From: Alphaproteobacteria bacterium | GTDB lineage: Bacteria; Pseudomonadota; Alphaproteobacteria; Caulobacterales; Aquidulcibacteraceae | NCBI GenBank assembly: GCA_018971945.1 | Contig: JAGWZH010000009.1 | Location: 1 to 53,690 of the forward strand | DNA length: 53,690 bases | Direction of reading: 5' to 3' | In this document: one piece after another, positions 18,093 to 26,843 of the stretch | Numbering within the stretch: position 1 is the stretch's first letter | Layout: each line of letters begins with the position of its first letter | Translations under genes and position numbers: made by a program | The notes under the pieces: model-generated | Seen by the model: only the letters and a program-made list of their open reading frames with translations | What the model was told of the DNA's origin: nothing | The model's database searches: none

Positions 18093-18689
18093 TCAGTCCT
18101 CAAAGCCGCGCCAGATGGCGAGCGCCGCCAGCCCCATCACGGCGCGCGCGCGCCTCGGCGAGAGGGATTGTTCGGTCCGCAGGCGTTTCCAGCTGTCCAA
18201 AGACATCGCAAAGTCAAGCGCCTCCACTCTGTCGCGCTGTGCCCGAAAGGCTGGAGGCAGAAGGCTCACGAGCATGGCGCGTTGAAATCGCGCGATGGCC
18301 TGGTGTTCTTTCTGAATGCCGGGGGAGCGGGCTGCATGCGCGTCGCCTGCACGCTTGAACGGGAGCAGTTCCTCAAAGAGTAGGCCCCGGCGATCCAAGA
18401 GCTCGACGAGCCGGCCAGAGGGGTCGGCAGCGCGAAATGGCTCGGCTGTTTTCGGCAAAAGCCGAGCGGAAACCTCCAGGGCGATCTCGCGATGCAGCGC
18501 CTCCATGTCGGCGAAGTGTCGGAAGACCGTTCTCAGCCCCACGTTCGACTCCTCGGCGACTGCTTCCGCTGTCGGCGTCGTCTGGCCCTTCTGGATCAGG
18601 GTCATGAGCGCCGCCACGATGCGGCGTCGGCTGGCTTCGGCGCGAAGACGACGTCCGTCGCGCTGGGGGTGATCTGTGTCAAGCATCAT
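18093..18689 (-). CDS. TetR-family transcriptional regulator
   Basis: A 198-aa regulator. The N-terminal helix-turn-helix lies at about residues 18-65 (TPTAEAVAEESNVGLRTVFRHF). A helical ligand-binding domain follows, ending in LAIWRGFED. The start overlaps the DUF1330 stop in an ATGA arrangement, and the FGE lipoprotein starts almost at its stop, so the three form one operon. Its likely operator is the palindrome at 19156-19172 in the divergent promoter region. The inducer is unknown and may be a substrate of the neighbouring sulfatases. Confidence 0.88.
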   Translation of the reverse strand: MMLDTDHPQRDGRRLRAEASRRRIVAALMTLIQKGQTTPTAEAVAEESNVGLRTVFRHFADMEALHREIALEVSARLLPKTAEPFRAADPSGRLVELLDRRGLLFEELLPFKRAGDAHAARSPGIQKEHQAIARFQRAMLVSLLPPAFRAQRDRVEALDFAMSLDSWKRLRTEQSLSPRRARAVMGLAALAIWRGFED

Positions 18690-19102
18690 AATCTTTGGGT
18701 GGGCTGGGTCCGGATATTGAGTTGGCCCTCGAGGCCGGCCTCGCGATGATAGGCAATCGCCGCGTAGTCCGCCGACATCGTCATGGCCAGAAACGCTTTC
18801 AGGGAGGGATATTCCACAAGGGCGACCATGTCCCAGGGCTGATCGATCTCGCCGATCAGAAGGCCGGTGACCGCGCCGCTATAGATGATGTGGCCCTGCG
18901 CCTTCGCCACAAGCGGGGAGACGCCGGCGGCGTAGCGGGCATAGGCTTCCGCCCCTGTCAGATGCGCGTCCGAGCCGTCTGGATAGAGAGCCTTGGGACG
19001 GAAGCGCAAAAGATTGACCATCACAAAAGGTCCGGTTTCCTCGGCGTGAAAAAAAGCCTTCGCTTGATCAGCGGTGGGAAGCAAGGCGTTGCGCACGGTC
19101 AT
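18686..19102 (-). CDS. DUF1330 family protein
   Basis: A small (138-aa) protein of the dimeric alpha/beta-barrel DUF1330 type. FVMVNLLRFRPKA near the start, then AYARYAAGVSPLV and VEYPSLKAFLAM, are the family pattern. Its chemistry is not established; relatives often sit in catabolic operons. The open frame runs back to an ATG at 19165, but that ATG lies in the centre of a palindromic operator candidate. The ATG at 19102 begins the conserved domain and is preferred. It is the first gene of the DUF1330-tetR-FGE operon. Confidence 0.82.
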   Translation of the reverse strand: MTVRNALLPTADQAKAFFHAEETGPFVMVNLLRFRPKALYPDGSDAHLTGAEAYARYAAGVSPLVAKAQGHIIYSGAVTGLLIGEIDQPWDMVALVEYPSLKAFLAMTMSADYAAIAYHREAGLEGQLNIRTQPTQRL

Positions 19103-19155
19103 GATCCACTCATAAGGTTGAGGCCAGCTTGACAGGAGCGCGACCGGCCATAAAG

Positions 19156-19172
19156 TGGCACTCATAGTGCCA
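19156..19172. promoter_or_regulatory. Perfect 7-bp-arm palindrome, candidate TetR operator
   Basis: TGGCACT, a 3-nt centre (CAT), then AGTGCCA form a perfect inverted repeat in the divergent region between DUF1330/tetR and the sulfatase arm. The 15-17-bp size fits a TetR dimer site. It lies 54 nt upstream of the DUF1330 start and 91 nt upstream of the DsbA-like gene, so it could control both directions. Confidence 0.55.
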
Positions 19173-19263
19173 ATAGTGTCCGCCGCGTCAATGGTCCTTT
19201 CAAAACGGAGCGTCGAAGCGGAACGCGGGCCGGGGTGCTGGGAAGCCTTCCTCGGAGGAAGCG

Positions 19264-20493
19264 ATGCGCGCCACGCTGCGCGTGGCTGCGGCCGCGCTGA
19301 TCAGCAGTTCGACCGTCCGCCAGGCCCAAAGGCTTTGCGCTGCGGGGCTAAGGCGTTCTCTGGGGCGAAGACCCCGCGTGCTTTATTTCCATCATTGGGC
19401 GGACCCTTTCAGCGCACTCGCAGCCGCAGCTCTTCCAGCAATAACGCAGGCCTATGACATCGACCTGCATTGTTTCTGCGTCGGTCCTGGAATCAAAGAG
19501 ACAGTTCCAGACCCGGAGCGGTGGATGGTTTGGTCCGAGCGCGATGCAGCGCGCTTGTCGCTCAAGCTTTCGATCGCGCCAGCCTCAGATCCCGAGGCCT
19601 TGGGCGTTCCGGCTGACACACCCGCCGCCCGGGCCGCCGGCGAGGCGTTGCGGGCCAAGCTCGGCCATTATGGTACGGCGATGTTCTATTTCGAGGGAGA
19701 GTGGTATTGGGGATTGGATCGGCTGAGCTTTCTTGAAGAGCGTCTGAAGCCTTTTCGACGCGGAGCCGCCCCGTCTGAAGAGATCGCCCCAAGGCCCCAC
19801 ATCGTCCGCAGTTCCTCCAGTCTCTCCAGCGCCTCTGTATCCCAAAACTCTAAAAGCGCCCCGCCGCTGTCGGGCCAGGACCATGACGCTTGCTTGGAGG
19901 TGTTCGCCTCCTTGCGCAGCCCCTATAGCTATTTGGCCTTAGAGCAGCTGGCCACGATAGCCCAAGAGTTTGGCGCGACCGTGCGCCTTCGTATGGTTTT
20001 GCCCATGGTGATGCGGGGGTTGCCGGTTCCCCCCTCAAAGCGGTTCTATATCGTCCGAGACTGCAAACGTGAGGCGGAACGTTTGGGGTTGGCTTTCGGC
20101 CGCATCTGCGATCCCCTTGGGGCGCCGACGGAGCGTGGGCTGGCGCTCATTCATTACGCTGCGCGGTCAGGGCGGGATCTGGCGGTCGCCCGCTCTTTTC
20201 TGCAAGCTGTCTTCGCTGAAGGGATCGACGCAGGCGGGTCTGCTGGCCTGAAGCTTATCGCCGGGCGCGCGGGGCTCAGCGCTCAAGACGTCCGCGCAGC
20301 CCTTGCCGACAACTCCTGGAGGGAAGAAGTCGAGCGCAACCGCATGGCTCTTTTCGCCGCGGGATTATGGGGGGTGCCTTCCTTCCGAGCAATCGGACCG
20401 GGGCTTTCCGGAGAGGCCCATTGGGGGCAGGATCGACTATGGGCAGTGGCGGACGATTGGTTCTCCGCCCGCGAGAGGGAGGCGGCCGTATGA
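19264..20493 (+). CDS. Two-domain DsbA / 2-hydroxychromene-2-carboxylate isomerase-like protein
   Basis: A 409-aa protein with two thioredoxin-like domains. The N-terminal one (about 35-170) begins RPRVLYFHHWADPFS. A Ser/Pro-rich linker follows, then a second domain (about 205-400) typical of HCCA isomerases and kappa GST: SLRSPYSYLAL, LRMVLPMVMRG, GLWGVPSFRA. Neither domain has a CxxC redox motif, so disulfide exchange is unlikely. A glutathione-dependent isomerase or transferase role is more likely. GGAGGAA precedes the ATG. The gene overlaps the sulfatase start by 4 nt (ATGA), so it belongs to the sulfatase operon. Confidence 0.78.
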   Translation: MRATLRVAAAALISSSTVRQAQRLCAAGLRRSLGRRPRVLYFHHWADPFSALAAAALPAITQAYDIDLHCFCVGPGIKETVPDPERWMVWSERDAARLSLKLSIAPASDPEALGVPADTPAARAAGEALRAKLGHYGTAMFYFEGEWYWGLDRLSFLEERLKPFRRGAAPSEEIAPRPHIVRSSSSLSSASVSQNSKSAPPLSGQDHDACLEVFASLRSPYSYLALEQLATIAQEFGATVRLRMVLPMVMRGLPVPPSKRFYIVRDCKREAERLGLAFGRICDPLGAPTERGLALIHYAARSGRDLAVARSFLQAVFAEGIDAGGSAGLKLIAGRAGLSAQDVRAALADNSWREEVERNRMALFAAGLWGVPSFRAIGPGLSGEAHWGQDRLWAVADDWFSAREREAAV

Positions 20494-22154
20494 GAGGGAA
20501 AACCATCCTATGGGGTGTTGCTGCGGTCGCCATTTGCGGTCTCGCCATAGGGGCGTCCACGTTCGATCTCTGGAAAATCCGCATCCCACGTCTGATGGCG
20601 GATATCGCCAATCCGGTTGGTCCGGTTCAGGACGTGACATGGGCGGAAGGGCCAAGCGCGCCTCCGGCGTCAGTTGCTGAACGGCCGCCAAATATCGTGC
20701 TGATCGTCGCCGACGACCTTGGCTTCAACGACATCACTGCCTATGGGGGCGGTGTCGCACAGGGCGCGGCGCCTACCCCCGCTATTGACAGCCTGATGCG
20801 GGACGGGGCGACGGTGCGCGGCGGCTACGCCTCGCATGCGACCTGCTCGCCGACCCGCGCCGCCTTGATGACCGGGCGATATCCGAGCCGATTGGGCTTC
20901 GAGTACACGTCTGCGCCCATTCAATTCGCCCGGACGATTTTTGAAACCCTGCAAAGGGAGCGGGAAACTGGACCGCCGCCCATTTATCATCAGGATCGGG
21001 AGGCGGACATGCCGCCATTTCAGACCCTCGGTTTGCCGCAGAACGAGGTGACCATAGCGGAACTCTTGGCTGAGCGCGGCTATCGCAACCTGTTGATTGG
21101 GAAGTGGCATCTCGGCGACGTGCCCGAGCTGCAGCCGCACGCGCAGGGCTTTGACGAGTGGCTGGGCTTCACCCGCGGCGCGACCCTGTTTGGCGATCCG
21201 CGGTCGCCCGACATTGTCAACGCGCCGCAGGATTTTGACCCTATCGATCGGTTCTTGTGGGCCAATCTTAGGTTTGAGATCGTCAAGGACGGCGGTAGGC
21301 CGTTTCGGCCGGCGTCCTACTTGACCGATTATCTGGGCGATCAGGCCGCGGCGGCGATCCAAGCCAATCGCAACCGGCCATTTTTCCTATACCTGGCATT
21401 CAACGCGCCGCATACTCCGCTTCAGGCATTACGCGCAGATTACGAGGCGCTGAGCGGGGTTGAAGACCATGCCTTGCGTACCTACGCCGCGATGATCGCT
21501 GCGCTTGACCGCAATGTGGGAAAGGTCTTGGCGGCTCTGGAGGATGCGGGCTTGTCGGACAATACGCTTGTCATTTTCACAAGTGACAATGGTGGCGCGA
21601 ACTATGTCGGTTTTGAAGACATTAACGCTCCCTATCGCGGTTGGAAGGCCACATTTTTCGAGGGGGGCGTGCATGTTCCTTACATGCTGCGCTGGCCTGC
21701 GCGAATCCCGGCCGGGGTACGCGCGGAAGTAGACGCAGCCTCCATCGACATCTTCGCCACCATCGCGGCCGCGGCCGGTGCGGTTCAGTCCGAGATCGTG
21801 GACGGAATAGACTTGACGCCGATCCTCAGAGGAGAGACGCCGGCGCCGGCGCGGCCTCTGTTCTGGAGGGCTGGCGAATATCGCGCCGTATTGCATGAGG
21901 GATGGAAGCTGCAGATTGCCCAACGGCCGGCGGCGACCTGGTTGTTCAATCTGCATACAGACCCCACCGAGCGGACCAATCTCGCCGCCGTCGAGCCGGA
22001 GCGGGTAGCGGCTTTGCGTGCGCTGCTCGATCAGCAAGATCGTTTGGCGGCTCATCCTCTTTGGCCGGCTTTGGTAGAGGCCCCAATCCTCATCGACGCG
22101 CCCGCGAACGCCGCAACCGCTCCGGGGGCGGAGTATGTCTATTGGGGCAATTGA
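20490..22154 (+). CDS. Type I sulfatase with N-terminal membrane anchor
   Basis: A 554-aa alkaline-phosphatase-superfamily sulfatase that hydrolyses sulfate esters. The N-terminal hydrophobic segment (about 5-23) is a Sec signal or anchor. Metal ligands Asp75/Asp76 lie in ADDLGFND. The maturation motif CSPTR has Cys119, which must be converted to formylglycine. GKWHLG and FTSDNGGANYV supply further active-site residues. The start overlaps the upstream gene (ATGA) and has GGGAGG before it. Substrate unknown. Two FGE homologues nearby can mature it; the lipoprotein one would face the same compartment. Confidence 0.92.
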   Translation: MRGKTILWGVAAVAICGLAIGASTFDLWKIRIPRLMADIANPVGPVQDVTWAEGPSAPPASVAERPPNIVLIVADDLGFNDITAYGGGVAQGAAPTPAIDSLMRDGATVRGGYASHATCSPTRAALMTGRYPSRLGFEYTSAPIQFARTIFETLQRERETGPPPIYHQDREADMPPFQTLGLPQNEVTIAELLAERGYRNLLIGKWHLGDVPELQPHAQGFDEWLGFTRGATLFGDPRSPDIVNAPQDFDPIDRFLWANLRFEIVKDGGRPFRPASYLTDYLGDQAAAAIQANRNRPFFLYLAFNAPHTPLQALRADYEALSGVEDHALRTYAAMIAALDRNVGKVLAALEDAGLSDNTLVIFTSDNGGANYVGFEDINAPYRGWKATFFEGGVHVPYMLRWPARIPAGVRAEVDAASIDIFATIAAAAGAVQSEIVDGIDLTPILRGETPAPARPLFWRAGEYRAVLHEGWKLQIAQRPAATWLFNLHTDPTERTNLAAVEPERVAALRALLDQQDRLAAHPLWPALVEAPILIDAPANAATAPGAEYVYWGN

Positions 22155-22205
22155 AACCAATCTCTGACGCCTGAGAAGGGCGGTATGCAGGAGAAGGCGA
22201 GCGCG

Positions 22206-23300
22206 ATGAAAAAACGATGGTTTGTTGCGGGCTTTGCGCTGGCGCTTTTGGCAGCGGGAGCGGCGGCTGTGCGGTTTTCCGCACCTGTACAGGCGGCTTT
22301 GGCCTCCCGCATGATTGATCGACACATGGGGGAGAACCGCGACAGGCTCATGACGGACGATGCGCTACGCGTGGTGATCTGCGGATCGGGATCGCCGCTG
22401 CCCGATCCCAACGCGGCTGAATCCTGCGTCGCCGTGATCGCTGGGGGACGGATCATTCTTTCGGACGTCGGTTCGGGCAGCATGCGGAACCTCGTGTCCT
22501 GGCCGCTCCCTATCGGGCGCGTCGGCGACGTGCTTCTGACGCATTTTCATTCCGACCACATCGCCGATCTTCCTATAGCCAATATGCAAAGCTGGGTTGA
22601 CGGCAGGTCAGCGCCGCTAAGGGTCTGGGGCGGTCCTGGCGTCGAGGCCGTGGTCGACGGCTACAATCTCGCCTTCGCCCAGGACTCTTCTTATCGCAGT
22701 GGGCATCATGGCGAGGTCCTGATGCCGATGCGGCTCGCGGCCATGGAGGCGCGCCTCGTCGCCCGTGCCGATGGCGCGCCATTGTCTGGGCTGGAGCAGG
22801 CGGTCATCGTCGACGACGGCGCTCTGAAGATCACAGCTTTCGCTGTAGAACACCCACCGGTTTCGCCTGCTTACGGCTATCGCATCGACTATCGGGGACG
22901 ATCGGTGACGATCAGCGGCGACACGCATGCGACCGCCAGCGTCGCTGAGGCCGCGGCGGGCTCTGACGTGCTGATCCATGAAGCGATCGACGCCCCGATG
23001 GTGGCAGAGTTGGCGGAGGCGGCGCAACGTCATGGACGGGATCGCTTGGCGAAGGTGCTTGACGACATCCAAACCTATCACGCGACCCCGGCTGACGCCC
23101 GAGAGGCCGGCGTTGCCGCAGGGGTACGCCTCGTGATTTTGACGCATCTGGTGCCGCCGATCCCGCCTGCCCTGGGCGATACGCTCCGCCTTCGAGGTCT
23201 TGCGACCCGGGATCCCGAGCTGCGCGTGGCAAGAGACGGGATGGTGATTGAGTTGCCGATCGGATCAAGCGACGTGCATGTGGGCGCGGTCAGGAGATGA
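22206..23300 (+). CDS. MBL-fold hydrolase, RNase Z/arylsulfatase-like
   Basis: A 364-aa metallo-beta-lactamase-fold protein with an N-terminal signal or anchor helix, so it is not an RNase Z acting on RNA. The zinc motif HxHxDH is THFHSDH (His113, His115, Asp117, His118). Later ligands include HPPVSPAYGYRI, SGDTHA, HEAI and LTHLVPP. The layout matches exported arylsulfatase-type MBL proteins, which need no formylglycine. That would make it a third, independently matured sulfatase, but other ester substrates are possible. Two ATGs, 22185 and 22206, both have a Shine-Dalgarno; 22206 has the tighter spacing. Confidence 0.8.
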   Translation: MKKRWFVAGFALALLAAGAAAVRFSAPVQAALASRMIDRHMGENRDRLMTDDALRVVICGSGSPLPDPNAAESCVAVIAGGRIILSDVGSGSMRNLVSWPLPIGRVGDVLLTHFHSDHIADLPIANMQSWVDGRSAPLRVWGGPGVEAVVDGYNLAFAQDSSYRSGHHGEVLMPMRLAAMEARLVARADGAPLSGLEQAVIVDDGALKITAFAVEHPPVSPAYGYRIDYRGRSVTISGDTHATASVAEAAAGSDVLIHEAIDAPMVAELAEAAQRHGRDRLAKVLDDIQTYHATPADAREAGVAAGVRLVILTHLVPPIPPALGDTLRLRGLATRDPELRVARDGMVIELPIGSSDVHVGAVRR

Positions 23301-23304
23301 GCGC

Positions 23305-25689
23305 ATGACCGAAAAGCCAAAGAACGGGCTGGATCGTCGTTCGATCCTTCTGGGCGCCGCGGGTGGCGCCGCCGCCACGGGCGCGATCGCGGCTGGGGCG
23401 CAAGCTTTTCATGCGATGGGACGGCGCTTGCGCACGCCTCCAGCCGTTTCCGATGGGCAAGAGGCGGTGATCGCGGATGATTTCGCTGATTCCCGTCCCG
23501 CCTATGCAGGGCAGATGACGCCGCCGGAAGGGGCTCCCAATATCATCGTTATCATTTTGGACGATGTCGGGTTCTCCGATCTTGGCTGTTACGGGTCGGA
23601 GATCGCGACCCCGGCGTTTGACAGCCTGGCCGCCCGTGGTTTGACATACACAAATTTTCGCACGACCGCGATGTGCTCCCCGACCCGGGCTGCTTTGATG
23701 ACGGGCCTCAACCCGCATTCCGCCGGCATGGGATGGCTTGCCGATATCGACAGCGGTTATCCAGGGTATCGGGGCGACCTGACCATGGACGCCGCGACGA
23801 TGGCGGAAGTTCTGCAGTCAGAGGGTTGGGCGACATTCCACATCGGGAAGTGGCACGTCAATCTCGCAGCCTCAAATGGCCCGCATGGCCCGTTCCATAA
23901 TTGGCCGACGAGCCGCGGTTTCGATCGCGCCTATTGGTTTCAGGGGCATTCCACAGACTATTTCCGTCCAGCTGAGCTGATCGATGGTGTAACGCCGGTC
24001 GAGCCCCCGGAGGAGGCGGACTATTATGTCACTGAGGATCTGACGACACGGGCTATTGCGTATCTCCAGAGCCTTAAAGCTCTGCAGCCTGAGCGCCCGT
24101 TCTTCCTGCAGATCGCTTATCCCGCGGCGCACTCCCCGCTGCAGGCGCGCGCACGCGACCGGGATATCTATCAAGGCCGCTATGCAAGCGGATGGGACGC
24201 GGTGCGCGCTGAAAGGCTTGCGCGTCAAAAAAGCCTTGGCGTCATGCCTGCGTCTGTCGAGTTGCCGCCCCTGTCACCGGGGGCGGACCCTTGGTCCAGC
24301 TTGTCGAGCGATCAACGCCGGGTGTACGCTCGATACATGGAGGTCTATGCGGGCTGCATTTCAGCAATGGACACGGAACTTGGGCGTCTTCTTTCCACCC
24401 TTGAGGATATGGGCGTTAGCGAGAACACGCTGATCGTCGTCTTGTCCGACAATGGCGGTTCTGCAGAGGGGACGCCGGAGGGAACCCCGAACGTGTTTGC
24501 GCCTGCTTTTGGGCGACCCGCAAGCCTTGCTGAGGCCGAAGCGCTTCACGATGTGATGGGGCTGGATGAGACCTTTCCTCATTATCCGATCGGTTGGGCG
24601 TGTGCGTCGAACACGCCATTTAGAATGTACAAGCAATACGCCCATCTTGGCGGCGTGGCCGATCCCTTGATCGTATCATGGCCGGCGCGAATCGATCAGG
24701 TCGGCGTCCGCGCCAATTTCGTGCATGTGATCGATCTGTATCCCACCATCCTGGAGGCAGCCGGCGTGGCGCGACCGGAGGCGTTCAGGGGGCGCCGGCT
24801 GAAGCCCGTGGAGGGGCGAAGTATTCTTTCGACTTTCGACGATGCTGGAGCGCCGACGCGGACCGAGCAGTATTTCGAGCTCGGCGGCCAGCGCGCCTAC
24901 ATGGACGGGACCTGGCGGCTCGCCGCACGGCACGTGCGCGGAAGCCCTTACGAGGACGATATCTGGGAGCTCTACGACCTGTCTGTGGACCCCAATGAGT
25001 TGCGAAACCTCGCCGGTCAATATCCGGACAAAGTCCAAGAATTGGCGGCCAAATGGGACGCCGCTGCCGAACGGCACGGGGTGTTTCCTTTGGATGATCG
25101 GAACCTCGTTGTGAAAATGGCGCAAGATCGGCTGCGCCGCGGCATACGTGCGGACTGGGAGTTCAAGCCGCCGTTTGAAAAGCTGGCCGCATCGGTGGCG
25201 CCCGTGGTCTGCGGTTTCAGCCACGAGATCATCGCCGACATCGAGATGAACGCAGGCGACGAGGGCGTTTTGGTCAGTCATGGGTCACGCCATGCGGGGT
25301 ATGTGCTTTTCGTCCAAGACGGCCAGGTGCGTTATGAACAGCGCCTCGCCCCATGGGAGGATCGGATCGTTTCGTCCCGGAGGCTTACTCCGGGCAGACA
25401 CAGAGTGCGGTTTGAGCAGCGACTGACCGAGCGTCCCTTTCGCGGCCGCGGTGCGATTCATGTCGACGGGTTCTTATGGGGCGAGACCGCCTTCGACCAT
25501 GCGCTGTTCTCCACCTCTTATGACGGGTTTATGATCGGTTCAGATCCAGGCAATCGGGTCTCTACGCGGTACCAGGGGCGCTTTCCATTCACTGGCATTA
25601 TCCACAGTGTGCGCATCAGAGTCGACAATAGGCCCTACGGGCCGCTCGAGACCCAGCGTTTCCTGGACGCCATGGGGATTGATGTGTGA
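23305..25689 (+). CDS. Tat-exported arylsulfatase (type I)
   Basis: A 794-aa sulfatase. The N-terminus has a twin-arginine signal, DRRSILLGAAGG followed by an alanine-rich helix, so it should be exported folded through Tat. The catalytic domain has metal ligands Asp86/Asp87 in ILDDVGFSD, the maturation motif MCSPTRAALMTG with Cys124, GKWHVN and VLSDNGGSAEGTPEG. The length and the extra C-terminal beta domain (about 640-790) resemble the large arylsulfatases such as AtsA. AGGAGATGAGCGC precedes the ATG. Because Tat cargo folds inside, its formylglycine should be made in the cytoplasm. It overlaps the next FGE gene by 1 nt (TGATG). Confidence 0.92.
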   Translation: MTEKPKNGLDRRSILLGAAGGAAATGAIAAGAQAFHAMGRRLRTPPAVSDGQEAVIADDFADSRPAYAGQMTPPEGAPNIIVIILDDVGFSDLGCYGSEIATPAFDSLAARGLTYTNFRTTAMCSPTRAALMTGLNPHSAGMGWLADIDSGYPGYRGDLTMDAATMAEVLQSEGWATFHIGKWHVNLAASNGPHGPFHNWPTSRGFDRAYWFQGHSTDYFRPAELIDGVTPVEPPEEADYYVTEDLTTRAIAYLQSLKALQPERPFFLQIAYPAAHSPLQARARDRDIYQGRYASGWDAVRAERLARQKSLGVMPASVELPPLSPGADPWSSLSSDQRRVYARYMEVYAGCISAMDTELGRLLSTLEDMGVSENTLIVVLSDNGGSAEGTPEGTPNVFAPAFGRPASLAEAEALHDVMGLDETFPHYPIGWACASNTPFRMYKQYAHLGGVADPLIVSWPARIDQVGVRANFVHVIDLYPTILEAAGVARPEAFRGRRLKPVEGRSILSTFDDAGAPTRTEQYFELGGQRAYMDGTWRLAARHVRGSPYEDDIWELYDLSVDPNELRNLAGQYPDKVQELAAKWDAAAERHGVFPLDDRNLVVKMAQDRLRRGIRADWEFKPPFEKLAASVAPVVCGFSHEIIADIEMNAGDEGVLVSHGSRHAGYVLFVQDGQVRYEQRLAPWEDRIVSSRRLTPGRHRVRFEQRLTERPFRGRGAIHVDGFLWGETAFDHALFSTSYDGFMIGSDPGNRVSTRYQGRFPFTGIIHSVRIRVDNRPYGPLETQRFLDAMGIDV

Positions 25690-26513
25690 TGGATTGTGAC
25701 CTCGTAGCGATTGAGGCTTCGGTCGCGCGCATCGGGTCTGACCGTCATTATCCGGAGGAGAGGCCGGCTCGGCTGGTGGAGACGCCAGGCTTCAGGATCG
25801 CGCGCAGGCCTGTCAGCAATGCGGACTTCGCAGATTTTGCGGCTGCGACAGGGTATGTCACCGCTGCCGAGGCTTTGGTTACAGGCGGTTCGATCTGCTT
25901 TACCCAGCCTCTGGGTCCGGTTGCTCTCAACGACCCGCGCGGCTGGTGGCGGCACGACCGCGAAGCCTGCTGGCGCGCGCCGGAGGGCGCAGGGTCAACG
26001 ATCGAAGGCCGGATGAGCCATCCCGTGGTTCATGTGTCGCTGCGGGATGCAGAGGCGTACGCCGCCTGGGCTGGGTTGCGCCTGCCGACCGAAATCGAGT
26101 GGGAAGTCGCCGCCCGGGGTGGACTTGCGGACGCTGAGTTCGCCTGGGGCGAGGAATTGCTGCCTCAGGGGCGGCCGCCCGCCAATTTCTGGACGGGTTC
26201 CTTTCCATGGCACTATTCCCGCGGGGGTCGACCCGGACCCTCCGCGCCCGGGCAGTATCCGCCAAACTTGTTTGGGCTTTTCGATATGATCGGCAATGTG
26301 TGGGAATGGACCAGCAGCCCTTTTGATCGCAGATCGACGCGATGTTGCAGCGGAACCGCCACAGAGAACGAGGCTCGGCTCTGGACGCTGAAGGGTGGGT
26401 CTTATCTGTGTGCTGCGGAATACTGCGCGCGCTATCGGCCCGCAGCGCGCATGGGGCTTGCAGCTCTGAGCGCCGCCGGCCATATCGGGTTTCGCTGCGC
26501 CGCCGATGGCTGA
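25689..26513 (+). CDS. Formylglycine-generating enzyme, cytoplasmic
   Basis: A 274-aa FGE/SUMF1-family protein without a signal peptide. Motifs in order are RRPVSNADFADFAAAT, HPVVHVSLRDAEAYAAWAG, LPTEIEWEVAARGG, FDMIGNVWEW and GGSYLCAAEYCARYR. The copper-binding pair Cys241/Cys246 is intact. It is translationally coupled (TGATG) to the Tat sulfatase just upstream, which fits co-translational or pre-export maturation. A GTG at 25686 is an alternative start one codon earlier. It ends the five-gene sulfatase arm. Confidence 0.9.
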   Translation: MDCDLVAIEASVARIGSDRHYPEERPARLVETPGFRIARRPVSNADFADFAAATGYVTAAEALVTGGSICFTQPLGPVALNDPRGWWRHDREACWRAPEGAGSTIEGRMSHPVVHVSLRDAEAYAAWAGLRLPTEIEWEVAARGGLADAEFAWGEELLPQGRPPANFWTGSFPWHYSRGGRPGPSAPGQYPPNLFGLFDMIGNVWEWTSSPFDRRSTRCCSGTATENEARLWTLKGGSYLCAAEYCARYRPAARMGLAALSAAGHIGFRCAADG

Positions 26514-26843
26514 GCCCCTTCCAGGCAAAGCTGCAGGCCCGCGGCGGGCCCGCAGCGAAAGAGCAGGCAAGACCCGATCGCTAAAAGGAAGGGGCAAGCC
26601 TCCGCCTCCCAGCGAGCAGGAACGGGTTGGAGCAGGCGAAGGCCGCAAAGCCTCGACGGAGCGCGGCGCCCCTGGATAGGTCGGCGCGTCGGGTCTGGGC
26701 GGCGGCCGCCGCCCAGGGCCTCCGACTGCGGGATAGTGGGATTGTGACAGTCCTGTAAGCGCCCACTACGATGAGTTTAGTTGCCGCAGCGAGACCGAAT
26801 TTTCCGACAAAGCGAGCGGCGATCACCTGTCAGCGGGGACGCC
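26514..26843. other. 330-bp intergenic region with a perfect 22-bp palindrome
   Basis: No gene is seen here. At 26695-26716 two 11-nt arms (CTGGGCGGCGG and its exact complement) meet with no spacer. No T-run follows, so a standard intrinsic terminator is not supported, although a folded 3' end of the sulfatase transcript is possible. A GC-rich imperfect repeat also lies at about 26535-26560. The 3' part must hold the promoter of the cyclase gene, but no clear -35/-10 pair is visible. Confidence 0.5.

Noticed and set aside
18686-19165. Longer DUF1330 protein starting at 19165
   Set aside because: That ATG is the centre of a perfect palindrome, and the extra residues are not family-like. The start at 19102 begins the domain.
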